Part shown: piece after piece, positions 11,649 through 23,428 of the stretch
How positions within the stretch are numbered: position 1 is the first letter of the stretch
How the letters are laid out: each line of letters begins with the position of its first letter
From: Diplosphaera chodatii
Taxonomy: Eukaryota > Chlorophyta > Trebouxiophyceae > Prasiolales > Stichococcaceae
Direction of reading: 5' to 3'
NCBI GenBank assembly: GCA_032358165.1
Contig: JAALGY010000061.1
Span: 1 to 64,000, forward strand
Length of the DNA stretch: 64,000 nt
Program-made: the position numbers and the translations under genes
Notes under the pieces: generated by a model
Databases searched by the model: none
What the model saw: only the letters and a program-made list of their open reading frames with translations
Told to the model about the DNA's origin: nothing

Positions 11649-12711
11649 CTACTCGCTGTCCCTGCGCTTCCTGCGGGCATCTCGCCTGTCCTTCATGAAC
11701 TCCTGGTACGGCTCCCACAGGCCGGCGCGCGCCAGCAGCTCCGCAATCTGCACATGCGACAGCAGGGGCGCCGTTCAGTGTTCCCTCCAGTTTCACAGCT
11801 TGTTCGCATACATTGACGTGCTGTCCGATCGCATCCCCTGCAGCCTACAGTGTCGTGCATTTGCCATATGCGTAGGGCCATCGCCACCAGAGCAGATCAC
11901 TGGCCGCAGCTGGCGGGGCAGCGCCGCCGGCTGAGACGTGGCGCCTCACCTGGCTCTGCCATACAGGGGCAACTTGGGGGCTGGTCCTGCACCTGCAGTC
12001 CTGCATCTTGATACCAGACGCTCACCTCGGCGTTGTGCGCGTCGATGTGGGCGTGTGTGCTGGCGACGGTCGCCTCCAGCTGCGCCTGCGCATGGCACCT
12101 GGCAGGCGTCTGCCCGTGCACAACACAGCATCACCAACTACCCCGTGATTGCACACCGTACCCATGTGCCAAACACAGAGCCTAAGGCAGCGCCTTCAGA
12201 GGAGCAGCCGCATCTCATGCATTGCTGTGCTTCAGGTCCGGGTACAGGTGACAACGTGCAGCCTTGCAAATGTCAGCAGCCGCCATGTACTAGGTGCACC
12301 ACCTGCTGGCTCTTCTCCCAGGCGCGCATCTCCTTTTCGCGGTTGCGCTCCGCCTCGGACGTCCCCTGCACCCGCCCAAAGCAGTAGCCTGCGGTGAACG
12401 CCGCCAGCCCGATGCACCTGCAGTTCAGACTGAGGACTGATCTCCTTGCGTGATGACTCCATGTGCATGGTGATGCGCTGATGCCAACAGCAAGCTAGTG
12501 TAGAGGGACTGGTGACACATGCAGCACGTATACAGTCTGACGTCGTGCGCCACGGCTTGCATTGCAGTGCCGGTCGATCACGTTTCACGCACCAGCCAGC
12601 AGACACAAAGCCGGACTCGACCCTGATGGAGTCTGAGCCGTTGCGGGCGGCGGAGGCCACCGCCCGGCGCAGGGGTGCAAGGCCACGGCCCATGAGCTGC
12701 TGCGCCATCAT
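11649..12711 (-). CDS. 130-residue single-pass membrane protein, unknown function
   Basis: Four exons join in frame: 12711-12593, 12417-12303, 12085-12026 and 11747-11649, total 393 bases. The N-terminus (MAQQLMGRGLAPLRRAVASA) is Arg/Ala-rich without acids, like a mitochondrial or plastid presequence. One hydrophobic segment follows at about residues 38-55 (SAGWCIGLAAFTAGYCFG), spanning the first intron. The rest is a charged, probably coiled-coil region (SEAERNREKEMRAWEKSQQ) and a basic C-terminus ending RRDARRKRRDSE. No family is recognised. A small inner-membrane protein is plausible. The alternative start is the second Met, one codon later. Confidence 0.6.
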
Positions 12712-13792
12712 GCTTTCAAGCGCCGCCCTGCTCTTTCGAGATCTACCCCTGCACATGAGCAGGCAGTGGTGCAGCCCTGCACGAAAGGGTGTCAACAGGG
12801 GCTGCCGACGATGGTAGTCTCGTGTTGCGGTGATGCACTGTCAACAACACTCCAGCTCTGCACTTGCGTTAGGGCCATGCATGATCACCACGCCCATGCA
12901 CCATTATGCAGGTAGCACACACACTGCATTGAGGCGAGTGACCGATACCAGGCCAGCTTCAGCGCTGCTGGCCACTCGTGTGCACTTGTGCTGGCTACAG
13001 GTGCGCACCAGGACAGCAGCGCATGAGCTCAAGATACATAGTCCACTGCTGTCTGCTGGTGAGTTTTTGGGAAGAGCAAGTTGGTGCTGCCTCAGGACAT
13101 GTCGGACAAAGCCTGCCCAACTGATCTGACGAGGCCAGCTGCGGCAACTTCGGCGGTAGTTTGTCAGGGTGTCAGGAGTAGAGCTAGCACTTGCTGCTAG
13201 AAGTTGCAGACCAAAGCACAGGGAGGCAGCTGTAGGAGCACTCAACCACAATCACTTGCAGAGAAATGGTGCACCATGATTGGGTTGAATGTATGTGGGG
13301 TAGATACAAAGTCAAGTCGTCGCATTTCAGCATGCAATGCATTTCTAGCGGTCGTCAGAACGTCACGAACAGCAGTGAAATTATTTCCGCGGCCGCAGTA
13401 GGTCCTCCACCACCCAGGCTGCGCAACCAGAGACGACTGTCAGCATGAGCTGTGGCACGTTAATTATGGCCCATGTGTCAGTAGCCCCGCATCACACACC
13501 GACATCTGAGACCGAGCGCAAGTCAAGCCATGACAGCCACAATACCTGCTGCCTCGCCGTTGCCCCGGCGGCGGGTCCTCGCTGGATGGTGTGGCTGCAT
13601 CCAGCCGTCGCTGCCTGCAGCTGTCGCAGGCCCGCCGCCGCCGCCGCCGTCCTGTCTACCTTTGCATGAACACAACACTGATTCAGAAGCATTGGTGGAG
13701 TGGATCTCTCGAGCGCATTGGTATGTGACAGGCCGCTCCGCCCCTGATATCCTGTGCTACTTCCGATAGTTAGCAACTACACACCAAAATTC
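12712..13792. other. Intergenic; no gene supported
   Basis: Open frames exist on both strands (for example minus 12904-13251), but none shows a domain, a coherent splice chain or compositional signs of coding. The interval probably holds the promoter of the 130-residue protein gene and the 3' region of the next minus-strand gene. Confidence 0.4.
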
Positions 13793-14679
13793 TCAGCTTC
13801 TCTGCCACCTGCTGGTGCGGCGGCGCTTGGCGGGCGGCGCCGCCTCGGCCCCCGGCTCCTCCTCGCTGTCTGGAAACTCGTACACGTCCGCAGGCTGCTG
13901 CGGCGCCGCACTGGGGCCATCGGCGCACGCTTCGAACGAGTCCTGCAGGGCGCGACAGGCACTCAGTCAAGTCGACGCTTCATTCGCTGTGCTCGGTGTA
14001 TGGACCGAAACAGTCATGTCAAACACAAGGACTGCCAATGCATACGATCGATCAGGGATGTGCATACATTTGCAGGGCTTGCCCTGCCCACCTGCAGCCT
14101 GGCGACAGGGGTGCGGGCCGGGGAGGCCGGCGGCTGCTGCGCCGGCCCCCGCGGCTGCTGCGCCGCCGGTGCCCGGCCCGCAGGCAGGCCGGCGCCTGGT
14201 GAGACCTGCTGACGCTGCTGCGGCGCCGCCGCCGAAAGCTCCGGCCATGCAGCGGCCGCTTCAGCGCCGCCAGCGGCGGCGGCGGCGGCGGCGGGAGCGG
14301 CGGAAGCAGCGGCGGGAGCAGCGACCTGGGCGGCGGCGGCCTGCTGCGCTGCCGCGGGCGCAGCGTACTTGGTGCCTCGGACTATGCTCGCTGCCACGCC
14401 TTGGAAGGGGCGCTTCTTGGCTGCAGTGCACCAGCAAAGGTTTCAGCTCAAGCTGCAGCCACAGTCGAATGCTGCCACACTATGTCAACACAGCTTCGAC
14501 TATTCGCGGCCCAACAGCCCCCACATGCCACTAGCCGATGCACAATACTGCAGCGCTGAAGTGTGATTGTGTGGCCAACAGGTTGCATGGGCCTTGTCAA
14601 TGCCTAGTGATTGTGAGCCCACAGCATCGCCAGCTGCACCGCCTGCTCCTGCTGCGGCGCCCGCGGCACCTGCTGCCAT
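13793..14679 (-). CDS. Ala/Gln-rich probable nuclear protein, ~162 residues
   Basis: Proposed exons are 14679-14670 (ATGGCAGCAG), 14420-14092 and 13942-13793, which join in frame. The start MAAAKKRPFQGVAASIVRGT is basic. A long Ala/Gln/Pro low-complexity region follows. The C-terminal exon carries an acidic patch (VYEFPDSEEEPGAEAA) and a basic nuclear-localisation-like tail PPAKRRRTSRWQRS. No domain is recognised. The tiny first exon is the weakest part; another reading starts at the same ATG but continues MAAGAAGAAAGAGGAAG before splicing. A nuclear regulatory role is inferred only from composition. Confidence 0.5.
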
Positions 14680-14996
14680 GACAGACGTCAGGTGCGATGA
14701 TAGTTCGCCAGAAAACTGCACAGCGGTGCTACTAGGACATCAGTTTTGATACCTACAACGAAGGCTGGATGCAACGGTGGAGGGCCATGATTGACTCCGG
14801 TGAACCAGAAACAGTACTGCAATGCGTGCGAGCACCTGCAGCCGCACCCGCCTCCGGCGCCTGGCGCCCAGCGACCCCAGACGCATCCAGCGCCCTGATA
14901 TGCACAGACGAAACACTTCAACCGACTTTCAGCGGCATTGGCATTTGGCAGCCCTGCAGTGGACTCTCGAACGTTGAGCAGGTTTATCAGGCGCGA

Positions 14997-17900
14997 TCAG
15001 GGCTTCATCCGGATGATGCGGCCGCACCGCAGCTGCTGCTGCACGCGCCGCTGCGCGAGCTGCATGGACGGCGGCACAACTGCCGGCAGGGGCACCGGCC
15101 CTCCCGCCACCTGCGCAGCAGGCCTTTTTGCTTGCCTCACAGCCTGCCGCGCATCTCGTGGGACTGAACATGGCACTGCTCAAGCAGCCGCCGCTGTACA
15201 GGATGCCATGTGTACAGTGTGCTGAAGGCTGAGGGCCCTGCCACCACTGCAGCCAGTCGACAATTCGTCTCCACAGCTGAAGATCTACATCCAGCGCACC
15301 ACATTGCGCAGGAGCTCCTTGGCAGTCAGCACCGTGTAGCTGCGCTCGCCCCGCCGCACAGCGTCCACCTCCTCGCCCGTCGCCTCCAGCCTGCGGCGCA
15401 GCAAAGCCATGCAAGCCGTGAACAACAGTCCCACTGGAGCTGAGCAACTCCCACAAACAACAAAGTGGAGGGCAAGCGTGACACAGGACACGCGCGACGG
15501 GTGCAGGGTGCAGTAGCAGGCGCGCTCGAGGGTGGGCCCGATGAGGATTGCAGCAATCAGGACTACACCTTTCCGCGCCAGGGGGCGATGCCGCCGCGGC
15601 GGGCTGGGGCTGCGCAGGCAGCGGCAACTGCCGAGTCGGCGCCGCCGGCTGCGTGCTCGGAGCGGCCCGCGGCAACTGGGCCGGCTGCGCTGCAGAGGGG
15701 CGCCACACGTTTGCTTCGGCGGCGCGACCACCGGCTGCAGCAGGCGGCGGCGGCTGCTGCACGCCCTGCAGCCATGCCGCTGTGCTGCGCTGCGGCTGCC
15801 AGACGCTGGGCGTGGGGGGAGGCAGCGCTGCGGCGCGGGTCTGGCCAGCGCCAGGAGACTGCTGGTGGCGCCCAGCACCTGCAGCCAGGGCTGTCACTTG
15901 GCAGGGGCTCAGGGAGGATCTGACAGACAAACAGAAGACGTTGACAACTGGCCGGCGAGACGGGAAACATCTCACGTGGCTTGCAGGACTCACAGCAACA
16001 GAAAGACCCCATAAGCCCCTCACCGAGTGTGCCGGTCCCCGGCGCTGTGCGAGGCGTCTGGCGCGGTAGCAGGGTGAGCACAGGCGGCGTCGGCTGCGGC
16101 AGGGGCCGCGCCGACGCTGCAGCCGCGGCCGGCGACGGCGCAGCTGGCGTCGGCAGCGGGAGCCTCGACAGGGGCGGCGCCGCGGGCGCGCCGGGCGAGG
16201 CGGCCGGCAGCGGCAGCCTGCCTGCCGTCCTGGGCTGCGCGGACGCCGCGCCGGGCGACCGGTGCTCACGGAACTGCTGCACGGCCGCCTGCACCAGGCC
16301 GGCGCTGGGCGGCGGCTGCTCGCGGACCTCTGCCACGGCGTGCGCCAGCGCAGCCAGCGCCTCCTCGGATGCGTCGGGCCTGCTGGCCCGGACAGAGCAC
16401 GGCACAATCCGCACCATCGCGCGCGCCAGGACGTCGGCAGACACCTGCGCCGGCGACGCCCCTGGCGCAGCCGGAATGGCGGTGGCGGGCGCCGACAGTG
16501 GCAGGGGCAGCGCGGGGCGCCTGGCGGCGGCGGGGGTGGCCGCTGCTGGGCTGCCGCCGGCCCGCCAGCGCTGCGCACGATGCTGTGGCTGTGCATCCTG
16601 CTGCTGCGGGGGCGCCGCCGCCTGCATCGCCTCCAGCCTCGCGGCCTCGGCGCGCAGCTGCCGCCGCCGCTTGTTCACCTGGGGCCTGCTCAGGAGCGCC
16701 ATCCCGGCTTGCGTGCGCAGCGCGTACACGATGTCCTGCGGCTTCCCTGCGCGTTGGACTCGTGCGGCCAGCTCCGCTTCCGCCTCTCCCGGTGTGAGCT
16801 CCGACACCTGCCATGTGAGGGCCACGGTGAAGACACTGCTTGAGCAGACCGTCTCGGGCATGTAGATATGCATGTGTTTGCTGGTCCAGCCCCAGAAAAC
16901 TCAAGGAGTTGCCTTACGCATATGGCAGGATGCTGGCCCCGCACCTTTTTCCCCTTGTGGGGCCCCGCCTCCAGCTTGTGTTTGGCGGGGTCCCTGCGCT
17001 CGGGCGGCACCGAGCAGAGGTCGTCATCGGAGATCATGTGCTCGGGGATGAAGCCGCTGCCAGGGGAGCCGGCTGCTCCTGCAAAGCGGCGGCGCTGTGA
17101 TGCCGGGCTTGCTGCTGCGCTTGGATGGCGCTGCGAGGCGGGTGTCGCTGCAGTGTTGGGTTGGCGCTGCGGCGGCGACGCGGCTGCTGCAGTGTTTTGG
17201 CGCTGTGACGCTGGGGTTGACACAGCATGTGGTCGACGCTGCTGCGGTGAGGCTGCGTTTGCAGTGTGCGGACGCTGCGGCTGCGAGCCTGCCGCAAGCC
17301 TGCAGCGAAGTGAAAAGCCAGCAGCATCAGGTCATTAGCACCCAAACGTTCCAGACCCGCCAAGGAGAACTGCCACATTTCAGCGTTTTTGGGGAGCTTG
17401 TGCTGCCGAGTATAGTGATTATCACAGTGTTGACATGGAGCACAGCTTACCTCCGTCCTGTCCTTCGCTGAAAAGTGTCATCGTCGCCAGAGGACTCTCC
17501 CGCGCCCACTGCAGGCAGCTCTGTTGGCTGATTCACTTCCGCACCTGTGCCTTGCAAAGTGATAGGCTGGTTTCCAGCAGACTACAGAGAACCGTGTGCT
17601 TGCTTAGAATCACGCAGTGTACGCACGGATACTGGCCATCTGTTTCCCTGTGTTTCACTGATGAGGACTCGGCATGTCAAACAAAAGTCACCTGCAGCGT
17701 TTGCAGGTGACCTCGCTGGGCGATGATCCATCTCCCGATACACAGAGTTCCTCGCCCCTGTCAAGAAGATGGCATCTGTGCTCAGCACAGTATGAGCGCG
17801 CCACTAAACAGCTGCTAGTGCATGGGATGACCAATTGCAATTCTGCATGGATGTTGCGTCGCCATGAGTGCGGCAGTCTCACCAGACGCTGGAGTCTGCT

Positions 17901-20900
17901 GCAGTGTGCTGCCTGGCACCGGAGTTGCCGCTGCAGCAGGCCCCGCCGAGCGGTGTTCCATATCCCGAAGCGCAGAGGTTTCCACCCCTGCAAAGAGGGC
18001 TGACAGCTATGCTCAGCAGCATGAGCGCCGTCAAGAGCAGCACCAAGACCAGCTGCTGCTGCATGGGATGAGAAAGCATCTGAATCGTGCACAGGCTTCA
18101 CGCTGAAGAGCAAGTGGGGCTGTCTCACCAGATGCTGGAGTCTGCTGCGGTTTGCTGGCTGCTGCCGGGGTTGCCTCCGAAGCAAGCCTTGGTCGCTGCG
18201 CAGGTGGCTCATCATCGTCAGCGCCTGCAAAAGATGGACAGCTGATCGAGTTCCACCTCCAGCAGGAAGCAAGCGGCACAACCAAAGAATAAGACCTGGC
18301 CCTGAATCAAGCAGCCACCGATATGACACATGCGCAGGCAGCATGACTGTTGTGCTGTGACGCTGCATGTCCCTGGCGCGATGCTGCATGAACATCAGAG
18401 GCGAAAGCATGTGGCACCAGCTGCACAACATGACCGCGCAGCAGCAGACGTCACACCTTCAGAGGCGGGTCGCAGGCGCTTGAGCCTGGCTGCGCGACGA
18501 TTTGGGGGCTGCAGGTCCACAGGCGGCGTCGAGCTGTGCTGAAGCTCCTCCGCACCTGCCGCCTGGTCCTTGCCTGCGGCGCCCGCGTGCGCAGCTGCTG
18601 CACCGCTGCCATGCTCGCCGTCCAAATCGCTGTCTTCCGGCGCGTCCGGCAGCCGAGGCGGCTTAGCGTCCGACTCACCAGCGGCAGGCTGGGCGGCGGC
18701 GGGTTCTGCTGAGGTGCCTGCGGCATGGCTTGCAGGCGGTGCTGCTTTGCCCGCAGCAGTGGCCGCCGCCGCTGGTGATGCATCGGCCTGAGTGCTGAGC
18801 GATGGCTCGGCCAGCCGCTGCGCTGGCTGGACGTCTGACGGCGGCGCCCCCTCGCGCTGTTCAGCCCCTGCAGCAGTAGGGTTTGTGGTGACATACCGTC
18901 CTCGCACGCAGCTGGCGTTGCCGCGGCGAAGACCTGGCTGTCAGCAGGTGCACTGGCAAGGCGATGCACGGGATGAGGCATGCATGTGCACGCATTGCTG
19001 CCACACCCTTCTGCCAGGCCCTTCCGCCGTGCAGTTGCAGCGGGCGGGAGCACATGGAAGACAAGTGGCTCACCTTGCAATTGGCCCTCTGGATACTGCT
19101 GCACCTGCTGCTGGACCTCAGCATCTGCAGCTCCCTCACTGAGCAGCGGCCGCGTCTCCTGGCTGCCGCTATCAGCCTCAAGTGCGACCGCAGGCTGCTG
19201 CTGCGGGCTGGGCGGCTGCTCAGTGGCGGCCGGGCGCCTCTGCGGCTTCTGTGGTGACGCCTGGTCGGCGGTGCTGCCGAGGGCGTCTGACGACTGCGCA
19301 AAGGCGTTGGCGTCAGTGTAAATGGAGCCTGAGGCGGTGTCAGCCCCGTGCTCCTGTGCAGACACGAAGCCGCTGCCGGACGACGACAGGCCATCGTCAT
19401 CGCCGTCTGGCGCTCCTGCCGCTGCACGCCCCACCCGTGGCGCCGCAGCAGGGGACTCTGCCGCTGGCGCTGTCTCAGCGGCGGCAGGCGGCAGCGGGGG
19501 AGCAGCTGCCTGAGATTCGGGCTGCTGCGCCAGCTCCGGCTGCTGCTCGTCGTCGCTGCTGCTGAGGACGATGGGCGAGCCGGTGCCTTGCTGCGGTGAT
19601 TCGACTGTGACCTGGGGCTCCTCAGTTGCCGCTGCCAGGCTGGCGCCCGCCTCATCTGCGGCTGTCAGCACCTGTGTTGCCGCAAATTCGGAGGCCATCT
19701 GCGTGGCTGGCATGGACGCCGCTGCGTCCGTCGCTGCTGCACTCGCTGGGCGCTCACGCAGCTCTGGCGCCGTGATGCCTAGCTGGGTCGCCGGCTCTGT
19801 CGGCAGCAGCACAGCTGGCGACGCTTCTGCCGCCTGGGGCTCTGGCGCGTCTGTGGCAGGCACCGCTGCAGGCTGCACCTCCGATGCAGCAGGCTCCGCC
19901 ACCTGGGTTGCAGGAATCTCAGCTGCGGGCTGCTCGGCGTCTGACGCCTCAGTGGCAGCAACGTCAGCGGCGCCGGCCTCAGCCCCCTTGGCAGCCGCTG
20001 CAGCATCTGACACCGCATGCTCGACAGGTGGCTCGACAGACTTGGGCGTGCCGGCATCAGCCGACGTTTGCGCAGGCTGCACAGGGCCGGCACCAGCTCC
20101 TGCCGAGGCGGCGCGCTGACTTGGTGTGGCGGTCGGCAGCAGCTGCTGAGAGACTGCCAGAGCCGGGTTCGTGCTGGTGAAGCCAGGGGTTGCAGCAGCG
20201 GCGGGCGCCTCTGCTTTCTCCTGCGTCCCGAGTGCACCGCTGGCTGCTGTGCCGCCTGCAGTAGGGCCAGCCGCCAGCACCGCACCCACGTCTGGCATGC
20301 ACTCGAGCACGTCTGGCATGATGGCGCTGCATAGGACGTCTCCTGCAGCCGCTGCTGACGCGGTGACGGCAGGCACCGCAGCTGGGGCTGAACCAAGCGG
20401 CTCGCCGCTGGGGCCGCCCACAGCGGGACTGGACCCTGCAGCCCGCCCTGATGGCGCTGCGGCCCTCAGCTTGGGCGTCTCCGGGTACAGCTGCTGCTGC
20501 TTTGATGCCCCCTTGATGCGCTGCAGGAGCGCCATAGTCCGAGACACTGCCAACGGCAAGGGCACCTCGTTCTCGGGCGGCAGCACCTGCGGACGTGTGC
20601 CATATGTACGCAATCCTGTCGAATGATTTTCGCTTGCTTTAACACGGGGTCGGCAGCGTGTGTTCGGACAGTCAGCAAGGCAGCAGTTCAGCTGCGTGCA
20701 CAGCAAGGCGAAGCACATCCCCAAACTGATACGCCACGCACCTGCTGCATTGCACTTGCTGCTGCAGCGCCGCCTCGCAGCGTTGACGTGGCAGCCGAGC
20801 TCGCGGCTCCGCTGCTGCCGCGGCCGCCCGCGGACCTCCTGACCGTGTCGGCGCTCGTGTCCGACAGCAGCAGGTGCAACGGCGGGACGGCCGGGGGCGG

Positions 20901-22889
20901 CGCAGCACCCGCTGCGCTGGGCGGCAGCATTCCACGGAAGCTCAGAGACGTCGCGGCGGGGGATGACACCTGCTCAAGGGCATCCAGCTGGTGGGAAACA
21001 TTATCCGAGTGCTTTCTGCCCTGAAAGCTGCAGTTTGTGCACGTTTGCCTGGGCTGGTGAGATGCTTCATTATGCGAGTCTACGTTGCTCGAAACGTTGT
21101 GCGTTTGTAAAGAGGTGTGCGATTTGTGATGCTGGCATAAGAGCTGCTCACCTGTGCGCCGTCAGACAGGCGGCTGCGCCCTGCAGGGATTTCTGCACCA
21201 CTGGTGCCCGCGTGCGGCGGCGACGGCTTGGGATACGCGTCGAGTGTGGCCTGTCCACAGCACATTCTGACCGCTCAAAGTTGTGCAGGGTAGCTGCAGC
21301 AAAGATGTGACATTCTGCAGTGGCGCGTCTGTAGCCTCGCACAAAGCACTTGGTTTTGCAGGTGGTCAGCACCTGGTCTCGCAGGCGCTGATCATCAGGC
21401 GCAGCAGATGCTCCGCTCAGGCGCCTTGCGCTGCCACCGCCGCCGCCTATTGCAGCGGGTTCAGGCACAGCATGCCGCGAAGGCGGCGTAGGTGATGCGC
21501 CAGCCGGTGCAGCAACGCTACTGGGTGTGCTGCCGCCCAACGGCAGGTCGTACAGGCCCTCCCTTCGGCACACCTCTTGCTGCTCCAGCAGCACTGCCTC
21601 CACGGCTCCTGAGCAGGCGAGTCGCACTATGTGTGCATAGCAGACTTTTGCAGGCGCATCGTGTCCTATGCATTGCCCACACTGGCGTACCACTGGAGCT
21701 GCCACCAAGTGGGTCGGTAACAATTTGGGTGCACATGGCTGGATCTGAACCGACACAACAGCGCAGGCAGCCTCAAAGATACCTTCCAGGGCTATCGTCG
21801 CTCCAGTGCCCTGGTGCCGCTGCAGCAGTGGCTTCAGAGCAGGCGCGATGCTGCTGCCGGCCGGGTTGCAGCCCATCTTCAAATCATATGTGGTACCTGC
21901 CAATGCTGAGCTAACATCAATGATGCTGCTCAACACTGTACTATAGCAGTCGTGAAAGCACCATTGCTGAGCCAAAGCCAGACAGCAGGCATTCACCGAT
22001 CAGCATGAGGAAAACCACCCTTGCCAACCTGCCGAGCGCCAGGCGGCTGCAGCCTCCGCAACAAGTGAGCGGCCAGCTGCTGCGAGCGCACTTCTGCTGC
22101 CGCCACTAGCTGCGCACGTCAGCACATCGGGCTGCTGCTGTCCAGCAGAGCCGGTGGCCTTTGCTGGGTCGGACTGCGCCTCACACCCAAACAGCCGGGT
22201 AGCAGCTTCTGCAAAGCCAACCCAGGACGGGCGCAGGCCCTTCAGCCGCCTCAGCGCCACCTGCAACAACGACAGCACAGCATGATGACGACCATGGCAC
22301 CACTGCAGCAGCTCTGCCTGCAGTGATGTCTGGTGGGTGTGTGGGAGGAGGATTGTGCTAGTGGAAGGAATATCGTGCTAGTGCTCACCTCGGTCTTGAT
22401 GGCCACATGCAGCCGCAGCCTTGCGTCATCGACTGCGGTGCCCAGCGGCAGCAGCTCGTCCAGCAGGATGCACGCTTCCCCATCCACCTCACGGTCCTGC
22501 AGAGCATCAGCACCTTGCCGGCTGCAAAACTGGACAACAGTGGACTAGCCGCTGCAGACTTCGCTTATGACCTCCAGCTGACGGCAGCGCAGGGACGACC
22601 AGCGCATTGCGGAAATGGTTGCTCATTAGAACCGTGGGCCGCGGTGCACCTTGGCCTTACTCCGCAAGACATAGAGCCGGGTTGCAGCATGCAGCGCCTC
22701 CTTGACGTTGCGCAGCAGCTGTGGCGACTGTGGGCTGGCCGCTTGCTGCAGCAGATCTGCGAGGTCGGCAGCAAATGTGGTGCAAGGCTCGGTGTACAGC
22801 GTACACAGGTGGACAATTTCGCCAGCTTGCGCCCAGTCAGCTGGCGGACTGCTCACCTCTGTTGGCCGCCCTGCCGTTGGCGAGCACAC
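14997..22889 (-). CDS. ~1,799-residue unidentified probable nuclear protein, 17 exons
   Basis: Exons (minus): 22889-22650, 22496-22389, 22260-22029, 21896-21373, 21250-21152, 20969-20742, 20586-19074, 18900-18457, 18224-18129, 17987-17883, 17757-17692, 17544-17451, 17299-16945, 16807-16024, 15878-15569, 15390-15303 and 15110-14997. All phases match and the coding total is 5,400 bases. The first ~400 residues are ordered and helical (e.g. LLRNVKEALHAATRLYVLRS; LKGLRPSWVGFAEAATRLF), perhaps an alpha-solenoid. The middle is Ala/Pro/Gln/Ser-rich with acidic SSSDDE and SSSGSG patches. Basic elements (RAARLKRLRP, QRRRF, NKRRRQLR) and the tail LRCGRIIRMKP suggest chromatin or nuclear work. I do not recognise the family. 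The start Met at 22889 could be extended upstream. It is divergent from the DNA glycosylase gene. Confidence 0.65.
17692..18224 (-). repeat. Tandemly duplicated exon-intron units inside the ~1,800-residue gene
   Basis: Three consecutive exons (18224-18129, 17987-17883, 17757-17692) are related. All are symmetric phase 1-1, the first two end in QQTPAS before GTGAGAC, and the second and third share RDMEHR/REMDHRPA. Their introns also share blocks (catcccatgca near 18060 and 17820; gctgagca followed by a pyrimidine-rich acceptor). Unit spacing is about 230-240 bp. This is internal tandem duplication of an exon with its intron, with later divergence. Confidence 0.75.
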
Positions 22890-23428
22890 GATCGACCAGT
22901 AGCATGGTCATATTCGCAAGAGCACAGCCTCAGAATCGGTTCAGCTGTCGCCCTGCCAGCAGCATGTCGACGGTGATAAAGTGGACGGATGGATGTCCCT
23001 GTGCAGTTGTTGACTAGCTCAACACCTGCAGGCGACCTGCGTGTTCCACTGCTGCCGTGCATGCACGGCCTCAGATGACAGTCATGAAGCGCAAAGGGCA
23101 CAATGAGACATTCTGCACCCCGATCCGAAACAAAATGGACATAGCACGCTCAGCACGGTTTAGGGGACCTAAGACTCGGCCACGCCATCAATACAGCCAA
23201 CAACGGGCTTGCACGCACCAGTGTTGATGGACTAGTTGCTCCCTGATTGTGCGTCTGTGTTGTTACTCAACGTCGGTCAGTCTCGGTGTATTGACTGCAT
23301 GCATCAGGAGCAGTGACAGCGTCGCTGCATCTAAAGCAGGCATGCATCTCTTCTGACACAGCAGCTGTAGCAATACTGCAACAAGGCTGGCACAATTTTC
23401 GCAGCTGCCTTGGCGTCGCACTCTCAGC
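22890..23428. promoter_or_regulatory. Divergent intergenic region
   Basis: 539 bases lie between the start of the ~1,800-residue gene (minus) and the DNA glycosylase start (plus). They must contain both promoters. No TATA box or named element stands out. A minus-strand ATG at 22915-22913 opens a short frame (MTMLLVDRVLANGRAANR), which may be a leader or an alternative first exon. Confidence 0.45.

Noticed and set aside
14929..16596. 555-residue minus-strand open frame
   Set aside because: It runs in the wrong frame across exons and introns of the 17-exon gene; the phase-consistent exons use other frames and give sensible sequence.
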